This document shows, piece after piece, positions 15,528 to 23,734 of a stretch of DNA of 26,873 nucleotides. This stretch comes from an uncultured Bacteroidales bacterium (GTDB lineage: Bacteria > Bacteroidota > Bacteroidia > Bacteroidales > UBA932). Within the stretch, counting starts at the first letter, position 1; the number at the start of each line of letters is the position of its first letter. The DNA lies in the NCBI GenBank assembly GCA_937901105.1, contig CALCHD010000011.1, positions 1 to 26,873 on the forward strand, given 5' to 3'. A model generated the notes under the pieces. It saw only the letters and a list, made by a program, of their open reading frames with translations. It did not search any database and was not told where the DNA came from. Both the position numbers and the translations under genes were made by a program.

Positions 15528-16808
15528 TTATTTTTTAGCTGCTATGAACTTGTTATATAACAATAGTCCAACGATGCTCAATATACCTATTCCGGTGAAG
15601 ATCAGCCACAATAGCTGTGGTTTGCCCATCTGCTCAACAATGCTTACATATAGGCTTGCTCCAAGGAAAGATCCGATTGAACTTCCAATTACTCCGTAAA
15701 GGAATGAGTAGCCCATATAAAGTGCCTTTTTGTCGGGAGGAGCAATGATTCCAATGTATGAAAGGAATTTTGGATGGGTTGTCATCTCACCAAGGGTGAA
15801 TACCATAAGGCCTACGATGAAAATCCATGGTGAACCTCCTATGCTGAGGATTGCCATACCAAGTGTACCGCATCCTATACCCATAATCATTGTTGGAAGG
15901 GCAGGCCAGTTCTGTACAAGTTTTGAAACTATCAGCTGAAGGCAGATGATCACACCTGCATTGATTACTGTAACATGCTCTGTATCAAATTTCCAGCTTG
16001 GGTTGTCTACAAAGATGCCCAGGAATGAATTAACTGCGTTATCTATTGGGGTCATGTCTACATACTCCTTCAAGTACCAAAGCACTGTACCGTACATCTG
16101 GAAGTAAAGGATCCAGAATCCGGAGTAAAGGAAGATGAGAAGGATGAATTTGTAGTCTTTGAGTACCTGTACAATTCCTATAAACAGCTCTTTGATGCTC
16201 TTGCTTTGAGTTTTGTTGTTCAGGTTGGCTGCAGGCTCCCTGTAGAAGAATGTGTTTATAAGCATAAGGATACATCCCACTGCCGCTGCCATGTAGAAAA
16301 TGTTGTGGTAACCTCTTGCCTTAAGCATTGGAACAAGGATTAGCGGTACAAGGAACGCTCCCAAGTTGATTGACCAGTAGAAGATTCCAAATCCAAGTGT
16401 AGAGTTTTCCTCGGTGGTGGATTTTGCAATTGTTCCTGATATTACCGGTTTGAAGAATCCTGCGCCAACTGCCATAAGTAGCAATGATGCGAATACCGGA
16501 ATGTAAGATTCAGTAATTGATGTAAGCGCATAACCACCTGTAATGCAAGTGAATGCAAAGAACAGGATTCTCCTGTATCCATATCGGTCTGCAATACCTC
16601 CCGCAATGATTGGCAAGAAGTAAAGCAATGGCTGTATGGTTCCCATTATTGTTCCTGCCTGCGCCTTGCTGAAGCCCAAGCCTCCCTCTTCTCCGCTGAG
16701 TACCAGATACACAGAGAGCACAGAAAGCACGCCATAATATGCGCCCCTCTCAAAGAACTCCATTATGATTGCTACCCAAAAATTTCTTTCAAATCCTTTT
16801 TTGCTCAT
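15528..16808 (-). CDS. MFS transporter of the POT/peptide-transporter type
   Basis: A 426-residue, 12-helix transporter. Helix 1 holds the ExxER proton-coupling motif of proton-dependent oligopeptide transporters (E17, E20, R21 in MEFFERGAYYG). GIADRYGYRRIL is the MFS loop 2-3 signature, and FFKPVISGTIAKST resembles the conserved PTR2 segment. FYWSINLGAFLVPL is also POT-like. Predicted substrate is di- or tripeptides or a similar solute taken up with protons, but such proteins vary widely. It lies upstream of the polysaccharide genes on the same strand, and may or may not be co-transcribed with them. Confidence 0.82.
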   Translation of the reverse strand: MSKKGFERNFWVAIIMEFFERGAYYGVLSVLSVYLVLSGEEGGLGFSKAQAGTIMGTIQPLLYFLPIIAGGIADRYGYRRILFFAFTCITGGYALTSITESYIPVFASLLLMAVGAGFFKPVISGTIAKSTTEENSTLGFGIFYWSINLGAFLVPLILVPMLKARGYHNIFYMAAAVGCILMLINTFFYREPAANLNNKTQSKSIKELFIGIVQVLKDYKFILLIFLYSGFWILYFQMYGTVLWYLKEYVDMTPIDNAVNSFLGIFVDNPSWKFDTEHVTVINAGVIICLQLIVSKLVQNWPALPTMIMGIGCGTLGMAILSIGGSPWIFIVGLMVFTLGEMTTHPKFLSYIGIIAPPDKKALYMGYSFLYGVIGSSIGSFLGASLYVSIVEQMGKPQLLWLIFTGIGILSIVGLLLYNKFIAAKK

Positions 16809-16837
16809 GAAATAGTTTGTTATGTGTTGTTAATATT

Positions 16838-16905
16838 TTTTTCCCGACAGTTTATTTTGTCTCCTCCCGCAGTTTTGCGCCTCTTCCCGACAGTTTCGTC
16901 TGTTC
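16838..16905. repeat. Possible decayed repeat unit with two TCCCGACA octamers
   Basis: The gap between the esterase stop and the transporter start holds TCCCGACAGTTT twice (16842 and 16885) around CTCCTCCCGCAGTTTTGCGC. This resembles the CTCCCGG-TTTTGCGG...TTTTCC pattern of the type A repeats at 257-308. The similarity is imperfect. Confidence 0.4.
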
Positions 16906-16942
16906 ACGTCACTTCAGTTCCGGAAATTGGTTTCCTGGCCAA

Positions 16943-18217
16943 TTATTTAAGTGTGCTTATAATCCACTCCCACAATGCATTCATCTGCTCCGGGTAGGTC
17001 CAGTGGCCTATATTCTCGCCAATGATAAGCTGTTTGGGGGCAGTGATTGCGTTGTATGTTGCGCGGGTGCTTGTTGGTGCGCAGGTAATGTCATTGTATC
17101 CGTAAAGGTAATGGATAGGGTTTTTCAGATGTCTTGCAAAGTTTGCTACATCGTAGTACCTCATCATCTCAATGTTCTCCTTGGTACGGTTGCTCTCTGC
17201 CTTGAAGGTGTGTGGCCAGCCTCCTGCACGTCCGTTGCAGTACCCCTCAATGTCGCATAGGGCAGGGAAGTAGGCTACCGATGCCTTAATCCTGCTGTCC
17301 AATGCCGATGTTACAATTGAAAGTGCGCCGCCCTGGCTGCCTCCGAATGTTCCTACATTGCCGTTGCACTGCGGCAATGAAAGCAGGAAGTCAATTCCTT
17401 TAACGCATCCAAGATATACCCTTTTATAATAATATGTGTCCCTGTTGCCAAGGTTGATGCTTGGGTAGTCGTTAAGGATGCCGTTGCCCAAATCTGAATA
17501 AACCTCTCCAGGCAAGTTCACCGCTATTCCATGGATACCCATCTCCAGGATGATTGCTCCCTGTCCTGCGTGGGTAATGTCGCCCCCTTTCTCTCCAACA
17601 CCCGCTCCCGGGAATCGTAGGATTGCAGGGTATTTTCCCTCTTTGGCTGGCATTGTAAGGATGCCGTACATTCTGGTACTTCCAATGTTGCGGTAGGAGA
17701 TATGGTATACATTAACATCTTTAGTACACCTCTGGGGAAGAAGCTCCATGGTTGGCTTGAGGTCCACTTTCCTGAGTTTCTCAAGGTTGCCGTTCCAGAA
17801 CTCCATAAAGTCTTTTGGAAGTTTTACGGTTGGCTGAAGTTTTTCAGGTGAGAACCCCACTGTGCTGGTGGTTGAGTATTTCTTTCCCTCGTGGGTTATG
17901 GTTGCCTTTATTCTCAGGTAACCCGGCTTCTTCATTGTACCGGCCTCAATGGTCCCTTCTGTTCCCTTAAGGGTAATCTCTTTTGTTGTGCGGGGAGCCA
18001 TAAGGTCCTCGCTTATTTCGTAGCTGATGGTTGGATCTACCATTGCAACTCCCTGGTGCAGAGCCATTACCTTTAGTTTGACTTTCATGCCGGTCTCGTA
18101 TACAGCATCGGAATCGTCGGGAATAAGGATCACCTGAATCTTCTGCTGGCTGGGCTGCGCCATTGCTGTTGCCAATGCCAGGATTGACAGTGCTATAAGT
18201 GTGAAAAGTCTTTTCAT
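16943..18217 (-). CDS. Secreted CE7-family acetyl (xylan) esterase
   Basis: A 424-residue protein with signal peptide (KRLFTLIALSILALATAMA, cleaved before QPSQ), then a beta-rich N-terminal domain (about 25-125), then an alpha/beta-hydrolase domain of the acetylxylan esterase / cephalosporin-C deacetylase family. RFPGAGVG (201-208) is the oxyanion region. The nucleophile is S294 in GGSQGG. D376 (YGYNDITC) and H405 (GENIGHW) complete the triad. Expected role: removing acetyl groups from plant or other polysaccharides in the periplasm or outside. It has its own promoter (18236-18267). No polysaccharide-utilisation partners (SusC/SusD, glycosidases) are beside it. Confidence 0.9.
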   Translation of the reverse strand: MKRLFTLIALSILALATAMAQPSQQKIQVILIPDDSDAVYETGMKVKLKVMALHQGVAMVDPTISYEISEDLMAPRTTKEITLKGTEGTIEAGTMKKPGYLRIKATITHEGKKYSTTSTVGFSPEKLQPTVKLPKDFMEFWNGNLEKLRKVDLKPTMELLPQRCTKDVNVYHISYRNIGSTRMYGILTMPAKEGKYPAILRFPGAGVGEKGGDITHAGQGAIILEMGIHGIAVNLPGEVYSDLGNGILNDYPSINLGNRDTYYYKRVYLGCVKGIDFLLSLPQCNGNVGTFGGSQGGALSIVTSALDSRIKASVAYFPALCDIEGYCNGRAGGWPHTFKAESNRTKENIEMMRYYDVANFARHLKNPIHYLYGYNDITCAPTSTRATYNAITAPKQLIIGENIGHWTYPEQMNALWEWIISTLK

Positions 18218-18235
18218 ATTTTATCGTTTATTTTA

Positions 18236-18267
18236 CAAAAATAAGCGATATTTTGTATTGGCGCAAA
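18236..18267 (-). promoter_or_regulatory. Promoter of the CE7 esterase gene
   Basis: On the minus strand TTTG (18267-18264), 20 nt, TATTTTTG (18243-18236). It begins directly beside the terminator of the upstream small gene. Confidence 0.6.
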
Positions 18268-18302
18268 AAAGGATGGTACCTTTACGTGACCATCCTTTTT
18301 TT
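18265..18302. terminator. Bidirectional terminator after the small membrane-protein gene
   Basis: GGATGGT (18271-18277), 11-nt loop, ACCATCC (18289-18295), with A6 before and T7 after, so it works on either strand. It separates the small gene (18337-18492, minus) from the esterase promoter. Confidence 0.8.
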
Positions 18303-18336
18303 CTTACAGTAAACGCCATTCATTTCTTTGGACAGC

Positions 18337-18492
18337 TCAGCTTTCTGCCTCATTTGATATTGACATTGCCATTGACATTCCAAGCAGTATCAGACTCAAT
18401 ATTACTACTGCATACATCTTGATATATGTGAGATAACTGAAAAATGCTATCCAGAAAATTGAGATGATGATTGGGAGTATCTTCTTTTTCAT
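18337..18492 (-). CDS. Small hydrophobic membrane protein, 51 residues
   Basis: Starts MKKKILPIIISIFWIAFFSY at ATG 18492 and ends SISNEAES. Two hydrophobic segments (about 5-20 and 27-43) around LTYIK suggest two membrane helices, or one helix and an amphipathic part. The frame stays open upstream to 18681, but that part is repeat sequence and is left out. No family recognised. A strong terminator follows 34 nt after the stop, which supports a real transcription unit. No clear promoter was seen. Confidence 0.6.
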   Translation of the reverse strand: MKKKILPIIISIFWIAFFSYLTYIKMYAVVILSLILLGMSMAMSISNEAES

Positions 18493-18552
18493 GGTATTAG
18501 GTGTTTTTTTTATGAATAACATTTTTTCCGGGTAAAATGTTGCAACAGATGT

Positions 18553-18695
18553 GGAGAAATGTCCTGAAATATACCCCAAATCCGGGAGAAACCACGGCAG
18601 CAGATGGGAAATGTCCCGGATAGCGCCACAAAACCAGGAGAAACCACAGCCGCAGAGGAGAAATGTCCCGGAAACAACCACATTTTCGGGAGAAA
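18553..18695 (-). repeat. 51/52-bp modular repeats, type A (locus 2)
   Basis: Three units in the opposite orientation to locus 1: 18644-18695 and 18592-18643 (52 bp each) and a shorter one from about 18553 to 18591. On the minus strand each reads TTTCTCC(C/T)G..., a variable middle, then CCGGGACATTTC (CAGGACATTTC in the decayed unit) and a CTG-rich end. They fill the gap between the small membrane gene and the rpsA promoter; an octamer TGTCGGGA follows at 18701. Nothing else was found in this gap besides the promoter. Confidence 0.85.
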
Positions 18696-18736
18696 TTCCC
18701 TGTCGGGAAGAAAATCTTGGGGAAATGGAGAAAAAA

Positions 18737-18768
18737 TTTGGTTAACTCCGCAATTATCATTACTTTCG
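18737..18768 (+). promoter_or_regulatory. rpsA promoter
   Basis: TTTG (18737-18740), 20 nt, TACTTTCG (18761-18768), one mismatch to TAnnTTTG. Start expected near 18775, giving a leader of about 58 nt rich in A/T before the ATG. Confidence 0.55.
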
Positions 18769-18832
18769 CGCGCTCAAAATTTTTTTGAGACTATACATAT
18801 TGTTTAACCCACTAGTAGTTAATTAAATTAAA

Positions 18833-20686
18833 ATGAGTAACGAAACTAAAGTAACTGTTGAGGAGGTAGAGGCTCCAGTAGCAGTTGAGACTAAAAAACG
18901 CAAAAGCAACGCATCTGTTGCTATTGACAAATTTGACTGGGATGCATTCGAGCAGGACACTGACTACGGTGTATCTAAAGAGGTTGTAGAGGCTGCATAT
19001 GCAGAGACCCTTTCTTCAGTAATCGAGAACGAGGTTGTTGAGGGTACTGTAGTAGCTGTAACAAAAAGAGAGGTTCTTGTTAACATTGGTTACAAGAGCG
19101 AGGGTATCATCCCTGTTAGCGAGTTCAGATACAATCCAGAGCTAGCAGTTGGTGATAAAGTAGAGGTATATGTAGAGAACGCAGAGGACAAAAAAGGTCA
19201 GCTAGTTCTTTCACACAAGAAAGCACGTTCACTTAGATCTTGGGATAGAGTTAACGAGGCATTCGACAAAGACGAGATTGTTAAGGGTTACATTAAATGC
19301 CGTACTAAGGGCGGTATGATCGTAGACGTATTCGGAATTGAGGCATTCTTGCCAGGTTCACAGATTGACGTTAAGCCTATCCGTGACTACGATGTATTCG
19401 TTAACAAGACTATGGAGTTCAAGATTGTTAAAATCAATCACGAGTTCAGAAACGTTGTTGTTTCACACAAAGCACTTATCGAGGCAGAGCTTGAGGCACA
19501 GAAAGCTGATATCATCGGCAAACTTGAGAAAGGCCAGGTTCTTGAGGGTACAGTTAAGAACATCACTTCATACGGTGTATTCATCGACCTTGGTGGCGTA
19601 GACGGTCTAATCCACATCACTGACCTTTCATGGGGCAGAATCAGCCATCCAGAGGAGATTGTTGCTCTTGACCAGAAGATCAACGTTGTTATCCTAGACT
19701 TCGATGATACAAAGAAACGTATCGCTCTAGGTCTAAAACAGCTTAGCGCTCACCCTTGGGATGCTCTAGATGCAAACCTTCAGGTAGGTGACAAAGTTAA
19801 AGGTAAAGTAGTTGTTCTTGCTGACTACGGTGCATTCATCGAGATCCAGCCAGGTGTTGAGGGTCTTATCCACGTATCAGAGATGTCTTGGTCTTCTCAC
19901 CTAAGAAGCGCACAGGACTTCCTAAAAGTTGGTGACGAGGTTGAGGCTGCTATCCTTACTCTAGACAGAGAGGAGAGAAAAATGTCTCTTGGCATCAAAC
20001 AGCTTAAAGCTGATCCATGGGCTAACATCAGCGAGAAATACCCAGTAGCTTCTAAACACAATGCAGTTGTTAGAAACTTCACTAACTTTGGCGTATTCGT
20101 TGAGCTAGAGGAGGGTGTTGACGGTCTTGTACACATCAGCGACCTTTCTTGGACAAAGAAAGTTAAACATCCATCAGAGTTCACTGCTATCGGTGAGAAA
20201 CTTGAGGTAGTAGTTCTAGAGATCGATGCAGAGAACAGAAGACTAAGCCTAGGTCACAAACAGCTTGAGGAGAATCCTTGGGATGTATTTGAGACTATCT
20301 ACACTGTAGGTTCAGTTCACGAGGGAACTGTAGTTTCATTCAACGATAAAGGTGCTGCTGTAGCTCTTGCTCACGGTATTGAGGGTTTTGCTCCTGCTAA
20401 AGCTCTTGTAAAAGAGGATGGCACTACTGCTAAAGCTGAGGAGAAACTGGAGTTCAAAGTAGTTGAGTTCAACAAGTCAAACAAAAAAATCGTTCTTTCA
20501 CACTCAAGAATCGCTGAGGATGTGAAGAAAGAGGTTGAGGCTAAAGAGAACAAAGAGAAGGCTGCTGAGGCTGAGTCAACTCAGAAAGCTGTGAAGAAAA
20601 TCAAAGCTAACATTGAGAAAACTACTCTTGGTGACATTGATGCTCTTGCAGCTCTAAAAAGCGAGATGGAGAAATCTTCAAAATAA
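18833..20686 (+). CDS. rpsA: 30S ribosomal protein S1
   Basis: A 617-residue RNA-binding protein that brings mRNA to the 30S subunit. Six S1 domains are visible. The two N-terminal ones (about 65-135 and 150-215) are divergent. Four follow with the G-x-V-x-x-I/F-x-x-(F/Y)GxF(I/V) pattern, for example VKNITSYGVFIDLGGVDGLI, VVLADYGAFIEIQPGVEGLI and VRNFTNFGVFVELEEGVDGL. An acidic/basic tail ends the protein. Codon use is strongly biased: Glu almost only GAG, Leu almost only CTT or CTA, unlike neighbouring genes. That fits very high expression. It is followed 3 nt later by rnz. Confidence 0.97.
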   Translation: MSNETKVTVEEVEAPVAVETKKRKSNASVAIDKFDWDAFEQDTDYGVSKEVVEAAYAETLSSVIENEVVEGTVVAVTKREVLVNIGYKSEGIIPVSEFRYNPELAVGDKVEVYVENAEDKKGQLVLSHKKARSLRSWDRVNEAFDKDEIVKGYIKCRTKGGMIVDVFGIEAFLPGSQIDVKPIRDYDVFVNKTMEFKIVKINHEFRNVVVSHKALIEAELEAQKADIIGKLEKGQVLEGTVKNITSYGVFIDLGGVDGLIHITDLSWGRISHPEEIVALDQKINVVILDFDDTKKRIALGLKQLSAHPWDALDANLQVGDKVKGKVVVLADYGAFIEIQPGVEGLIHVSEMSWSSHLRSAQDFLKVGDEVEAAILTLDREERKMSLGIKQLKADPWANISEKYPVASKHNAVVRNFTNFGVFVELEEGVDGLVHISDLSWTKKVKHPSEFTAIGEKLEVVVLEIDAENRRLSLGHKQLEENPWDVFETIYTVGSVHEGTVVSFNDKGAAVALAHGIEGFAPAKALVKEDGTTAKAEEKLEFKVVEFNKSNKKIVLSHSRIAEDVKKEVEAKENKEKAAEAESTQKAVKKIKANIEKTTLGDIDALAALKSEMEKSSK

Positions 20687-20689
20687 TTG

Positions 20690-21649
20690 ATGGAATTTTC
20701 ATTTCTGACAATGGGGACGGCTTCGGCTCACCCCACTGCCAACCGATACCCAAGCGCTCACGTCCTAACGGTTCGTGAGCGGTTGTTCTTAATAGACTGC
20801 GGAGAGGGAACGCAGATGCAATTGCGCAAGTACGGGGTATCGTTTGCCAAAATAGACAACATATTCATTTCCCACCTGCACGGGGACCATGTATTTGGCC
20901 TCTTTGGCCTGCTTTCTACCATCTCTTTGGGTGGCAGAACAGCAGATCTGCATATTTATGCGCCGGAGAGATTTTCCAAAATACTTGATTTCTATATGGA
21001 GCAGTTTGGGGAAAGATCTTCATATGAAATTGTGTTCCACCCTGTAAAATGTAAAGAACCTGTACAAATTTTTGATTCCCGACAGGTGGAGGTTTATGCT
21101 TTTCCTCTTGTGCACAGAGAAGAGACTTATGGCTATATGTTTAAGGAAAAGATGCCGCAGCGAAATGTACACAAGCATCTGATAGAGGCTCACAACCTCT
21201 CCCTTTATGAGATTGCCCGCCTTAAAGAGGGAAGTGACATTGTGAGGAAAGATACCTTTATTGATGATGACGGACAGGAAGTTGAGTATGACCAGGTTCT
21301 CAAGAATGAAGATCTCACATATCTTCCTTACCAGCCCCGTTCTTTTGCTTATTGTACAGATACAATGCCATTCAAGAGACTATCCCAGTGGATTAAGGGT
21401 GTTGATCTCATTTACCATGATTCCACCTATACATCAGAATTTGAAGATTTGGCAAAAAAACGTTTTCATTCAACTTCTAGGGGCGCCGCTTGTTGTGCTA
21501 AAGAGGCAAATGCAGGAAAACTTATTCTAGGGCACTTTTCAAAGCGATACAAGTCCTTGGACCAGATGCTTGAGGAAGCACAGGAAGTTTTCCCCAATAC
21601 TGTTCTCGCCAATGAAGGCACTAAATTTGAGATTGAACTGAAAAAATAA
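20690..21649 (+). CDS. rnz: Ribonuclease Z
   Basis: A 319-residue metallo-beta-lactamase-fold endonuclease that trims tRNA 3' ends. The zinc motif is SHLHGDH (H62, H64, D66, H67). An early segment, PSAHVLTVRERLFLIDCGEGTQMQL, is typical of ElaC/RNase Z. Later motifs are YCTDTMP, YHDSTY and LILGHFSKRY. Length fits the short bacterial form. ATG 20690 is used; a TTG at 20687 precedes it. It sits 3 nt after rpsA and 7 nt before the protease, so the three are probably co-transcribed. Confidence 0.95.
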   Translation: MEFSFLTMGTASAHPTANRYPSAHVLTVRERLFLIDCGEGTQMQLRKYGVSFAKIDNIFISHLHGDHVFGLFGLLSTISLGGRTADLHIYAPERFSKILDFYMEQFGERSSYEIVFHPVKCKEPVQIFDSRQVEVYAFPLVHREETYGYMFKEKMPQRNVHKHLIEAHNLSLYEIARLKEGSDIVRKDTFIDDDGQEVEYDQVLKNEDLTYLPYQPRSFAYCTDTMPFKRLSQWIKGVDLIYHDSTYTSEFEDLAKKRFHSTSRGAACCAKEANAGKLILGHFSKRYKSLDQMLEEAQEVFPNTVLANEGTKFEIELKK

Positions 21650-21656
21650 TTATACT

Positions 21657-23240
21657 ATGCTACGCAAATATACATCAAGCCTGTTTCTTGCAATTTTATT
21701 ATGCATGATTTCTGTTATGGCTTTTGCCCAAAAGCAGAACAGTCTTTCCATGCAGGCCAATAAATTGGGCCAGACACTTTACTATATCCAGAAGATGTAT
21801 CTGGATACTGCCAACATTGAATCCCTTACCAATAAGGCTTTGGCAGCAATGGTAACACAGCTTGACCCTCACTCTTCATATATAACAAAAGAGGACCTCA
21901 AGGCTATGGATGAACCACTTGTAGGAAACTTTGATGGAATAGGTGTAGAATTTGCGCTGATCAACGATACCCTTACAATTAATGCCACTATCCCTGGAGG
22001 ACCTGCCGAGAAAGTGGGAATTAGAGCCGGTGACAAGATAGTTTCTGTTGATGATGAAACTATAGCAGGTACATCTCTAACAATAGAAAGAGTTCATAAA
22101 TATCTGCGTGGTCCTAAAGGTACTAAAGTAAAGGTTGGCATAGTTCGTAGAGATATCCCGCAGATTCTTGAATTTGTCATTACAAGAGACAAAATTCCAT
22201 TGAACAGCATAGATTCATATTATGAAATTAAAGACGGCATAGTTTACATAAGGCTCACAAGATTTGCCAATGATTCTCATAACGAGCTGTTATATTCTTT
22301 AAAAAATCTTGATATACAGCCTAAAGGGATTATCTTGGATTTACGGGGCAATTCAGGAGGCTATCTTCTTACTGCAATAGAGATTGCCAATGAGTTCCTG
22401 GAAAGAGACCAGCTCATTGTATATACCGAAGGAAGGGCTATGGACAAAATGAGCGAATATGCAAATGGTGAAGGTACATTAAAAAATGTTCCAATAGCAG
22501 TGCTCATAGATGAAAGTTCTGCCTCTGCAAGTGAAATAGTTGCCGGAGCAATCCAGGATTGGGACAGAGGTATGATCATCGGAAGACGTTCTTTTGGCAA
22601 AGGTCTGGTTCAAAGACAGTTGCCTCTTCCCGACGGATCTGCTTTACGTCTCACTGTAGCCAGATACCACACACCTAGCGGAAGGGTAATACAGAGCCCT
22701 TACGAAGAGGGAAAAAAGGATGAATACTACCAGCAGCTGGCAGAAAGATATGCCAGGGGAGAAAACTTCAGCAGAGACAGTATCCACCTTGCAGATTCAT
22801 CTGCTGTTTTCAAAACTTTGAAGCAGGGTAGGGCAGTTTATGGAGGAGGAGGTATCATGCCGGACATTTTTATCCCCCAGGATACTACATTCTATACTCC
22901 ATTCTATGGAGAGATTTTGAGAAAAGGTTTGCTGACAGACTATATGAATGAGTATTCAGATATCCATAGGGCATCCTTGCTTAAGAAATATCCTAAAGTA
23001 GACCAGTTTATTGATAAATACAATGTTTCAGATGATGACATTGCTGCATTCCTGGCTTATTGCGCCCAGAAAGGTGTTACACCTGCCGAGGGTGATATGC
23101 AAATTTCCGGCGGGCAGATTAGGATGTATTTTAAAGCTTTGATAATTCGCTCAATATACGATTTCAACAGTTTCATCCAGTTCATCAATCAAGACGATAA
23201 GGATATCTTAAAGGCAGTTGAGGTCCTTTCCGGGAAGTAA
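21657..23240 (+). CDS. C-terminal processing peptidase (S41 family, CtpA/Prc-like)
   Basis: A 527-residue exported serine protease. It has a signal peptide (MLRKYTSSLFLAILLCMISVMAFA), an N-terminal helical part (LDPHSSYITKEDL, 69-81), a PDZ domain (about 88-165, FDGIGVEFALIND...GIRAGDKIVSVDD), and then the catalytic domain. The nucleophile serine lies in SSASASE (287-293) and the general-base lysine is K315 (SFGKGLVQRQLPLPDGS). ILDLRGNSGGYL (226-237) is the usual structural strand. It degrades or trims periplasmic proteins at C-termini. Third gene after rpsA and rnz. Confidence 0.94.
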   Translation: MLRKYTSSLFLAILLCMISVMAFAQKQNSLSMQANKLGQTLYYIQKMYLDTANIESLTNKALAAMVTQLDPHSSYITKEDLKAMDEPLVGNFDGIGVEFALINDTLTINATIPGGPAEKVGIRAGDKIVSVDDETIAGTSLTIERVHKYLRGPKGTKVKVGIVRRDIPQILEFVITRDKIPLNSIDSYYEIKDGIVYIRLTRFANDSHNELLYSLKNLDIQPKGIILDLRGNSGGYLLTAIEIANEFLERDQLIVYTEGRAMDKMSEYANGEGTLKNVPIAVLIDESSASASEIVAGAIQDWDRGMIIGRRSFGKGLVQRQLPLPDGSALRLTVARYHTPSGRVIQSPYEEGKKDEYYQQLAERYARGENFSRDSIHLADSSAVFKTLKQGRAVYGGGGIMPDIFIPQDTTFYTPFYGEILRKGLLTDYMNEYSDIHRASLLKKYPKVDQFIDKYNVSDDDIAAFLAYCAQKGVTPAEGDMQISGGQIRMYFKALIIRSIYDFNSFIQFINQDDKDILKAVEVLSGK

Positions 23241-23248
23241 TTTTCCTC

Positions 23249-23492
23249 CCGGTTTTGTGGGGTTTCCCAGGACATTTTCCCTGCGCAGTCGTATTTTGTC
23301 CACAAATTGTCGCCAAAACAAGGATGTTTTGCTGCAGCAGAGTATTTTGTCCACGAAATGCCGCCCAAACATGGATGTTTTGCTGCAGCGGAGTATTTTG
23401 TCCACGAAATGCCGCCCAAACAAGGATGTTTTGTTGCAGCGGAGTATTTTGTCCACGAAATACCGCCCAAACAAGGATGTTTTGCTGCGTCA
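23249..23492 (+). repeat. 51-bp tandem repeats (locus 3)
   Basis: It opens with one type A unit (CTCCCGGTTTTGTGGGG... CCAGGACATTTTCC, from about 23249). Four 51-bp units follow at 23289, 23340, 23391 and 23442. Each reads (G)TATTTTGTCCAC(G/A)AA, then GCCCAAACAAGGATGTTTTG or a close variant. The segment CAAACAAGGATGTTTTG contains the inverted repeat CAAACA/TGTTTG-like arms around AGGA, and matches the core of type B units at locus 1. Units 2-4 are nearly identical. The first unit and the end of the last diverge. Frames are open through the array in several registers; not treated as coding. Confidence 0.9.
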
Positions 23493-23546
23493 GATCGGAG
23501 CGGGGATAGGAACGGATGGGAAGAGTGACGTATGGGCACAAAAAAA

Positions 23547-23643
23547 GGGTAAGCTTGATATATCGCACCGCTACAACCGCATACCCTTGCTGTCTTCCGA
23601 CCCTGGGGGAGTTTTGCAGGAGCTGGTCGTATATGACTTACCC
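23547..23643 (-). ncRNA. ffs: Signal recognition particle RNA (small bacterial type)
   Basis: A 97-nt hairpin RNA closed by GGGTAAG (5' end, 23643-23637) and CTTACCC (3' end, 23553-23547). The apical part reads CAGGGTCGGAAGACAGCAAG, containing the GGTC / GGAA / AGCA pattern of the Ffh-binding helix 8. With Ffh it targets membrane proteins. A T7 run follows (23546-23540) and can serve with the closing stem as terminator. The promoter is near-perfect and puts the start at 23643. The 23493-23546 stretch beyond it holds nothing recognised. Confidence 0.9.
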
Positions 23644-23648
23644 GGGCA

Positions 23649-23679
23649 CAAAGGTAGAAATTTTTTTATAATCCCCAAA
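23649..23679 (-). promoter_or_regulatory. Promoter of the SRP RNA gene
   Basis: Minus strand: TTTG (23679-23676), exactly 19 nt, TACCTTTG (23656-23649). Full match to the Bacteroidota consensus, 6 nt before the RNA's first G. Confidence 0.75.
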
Positions 23680-23734
23680 CTTTATTGCAACAGGAAGTGC
23701 CTTTTTAGGTACTGTGTGTCTGCGGAACCGTCTT

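Noticed and set aside
23289..23492. CRISPR array
   Set aside because: Units are repeated over their full length with no unique spacers, and no cas genes are near.
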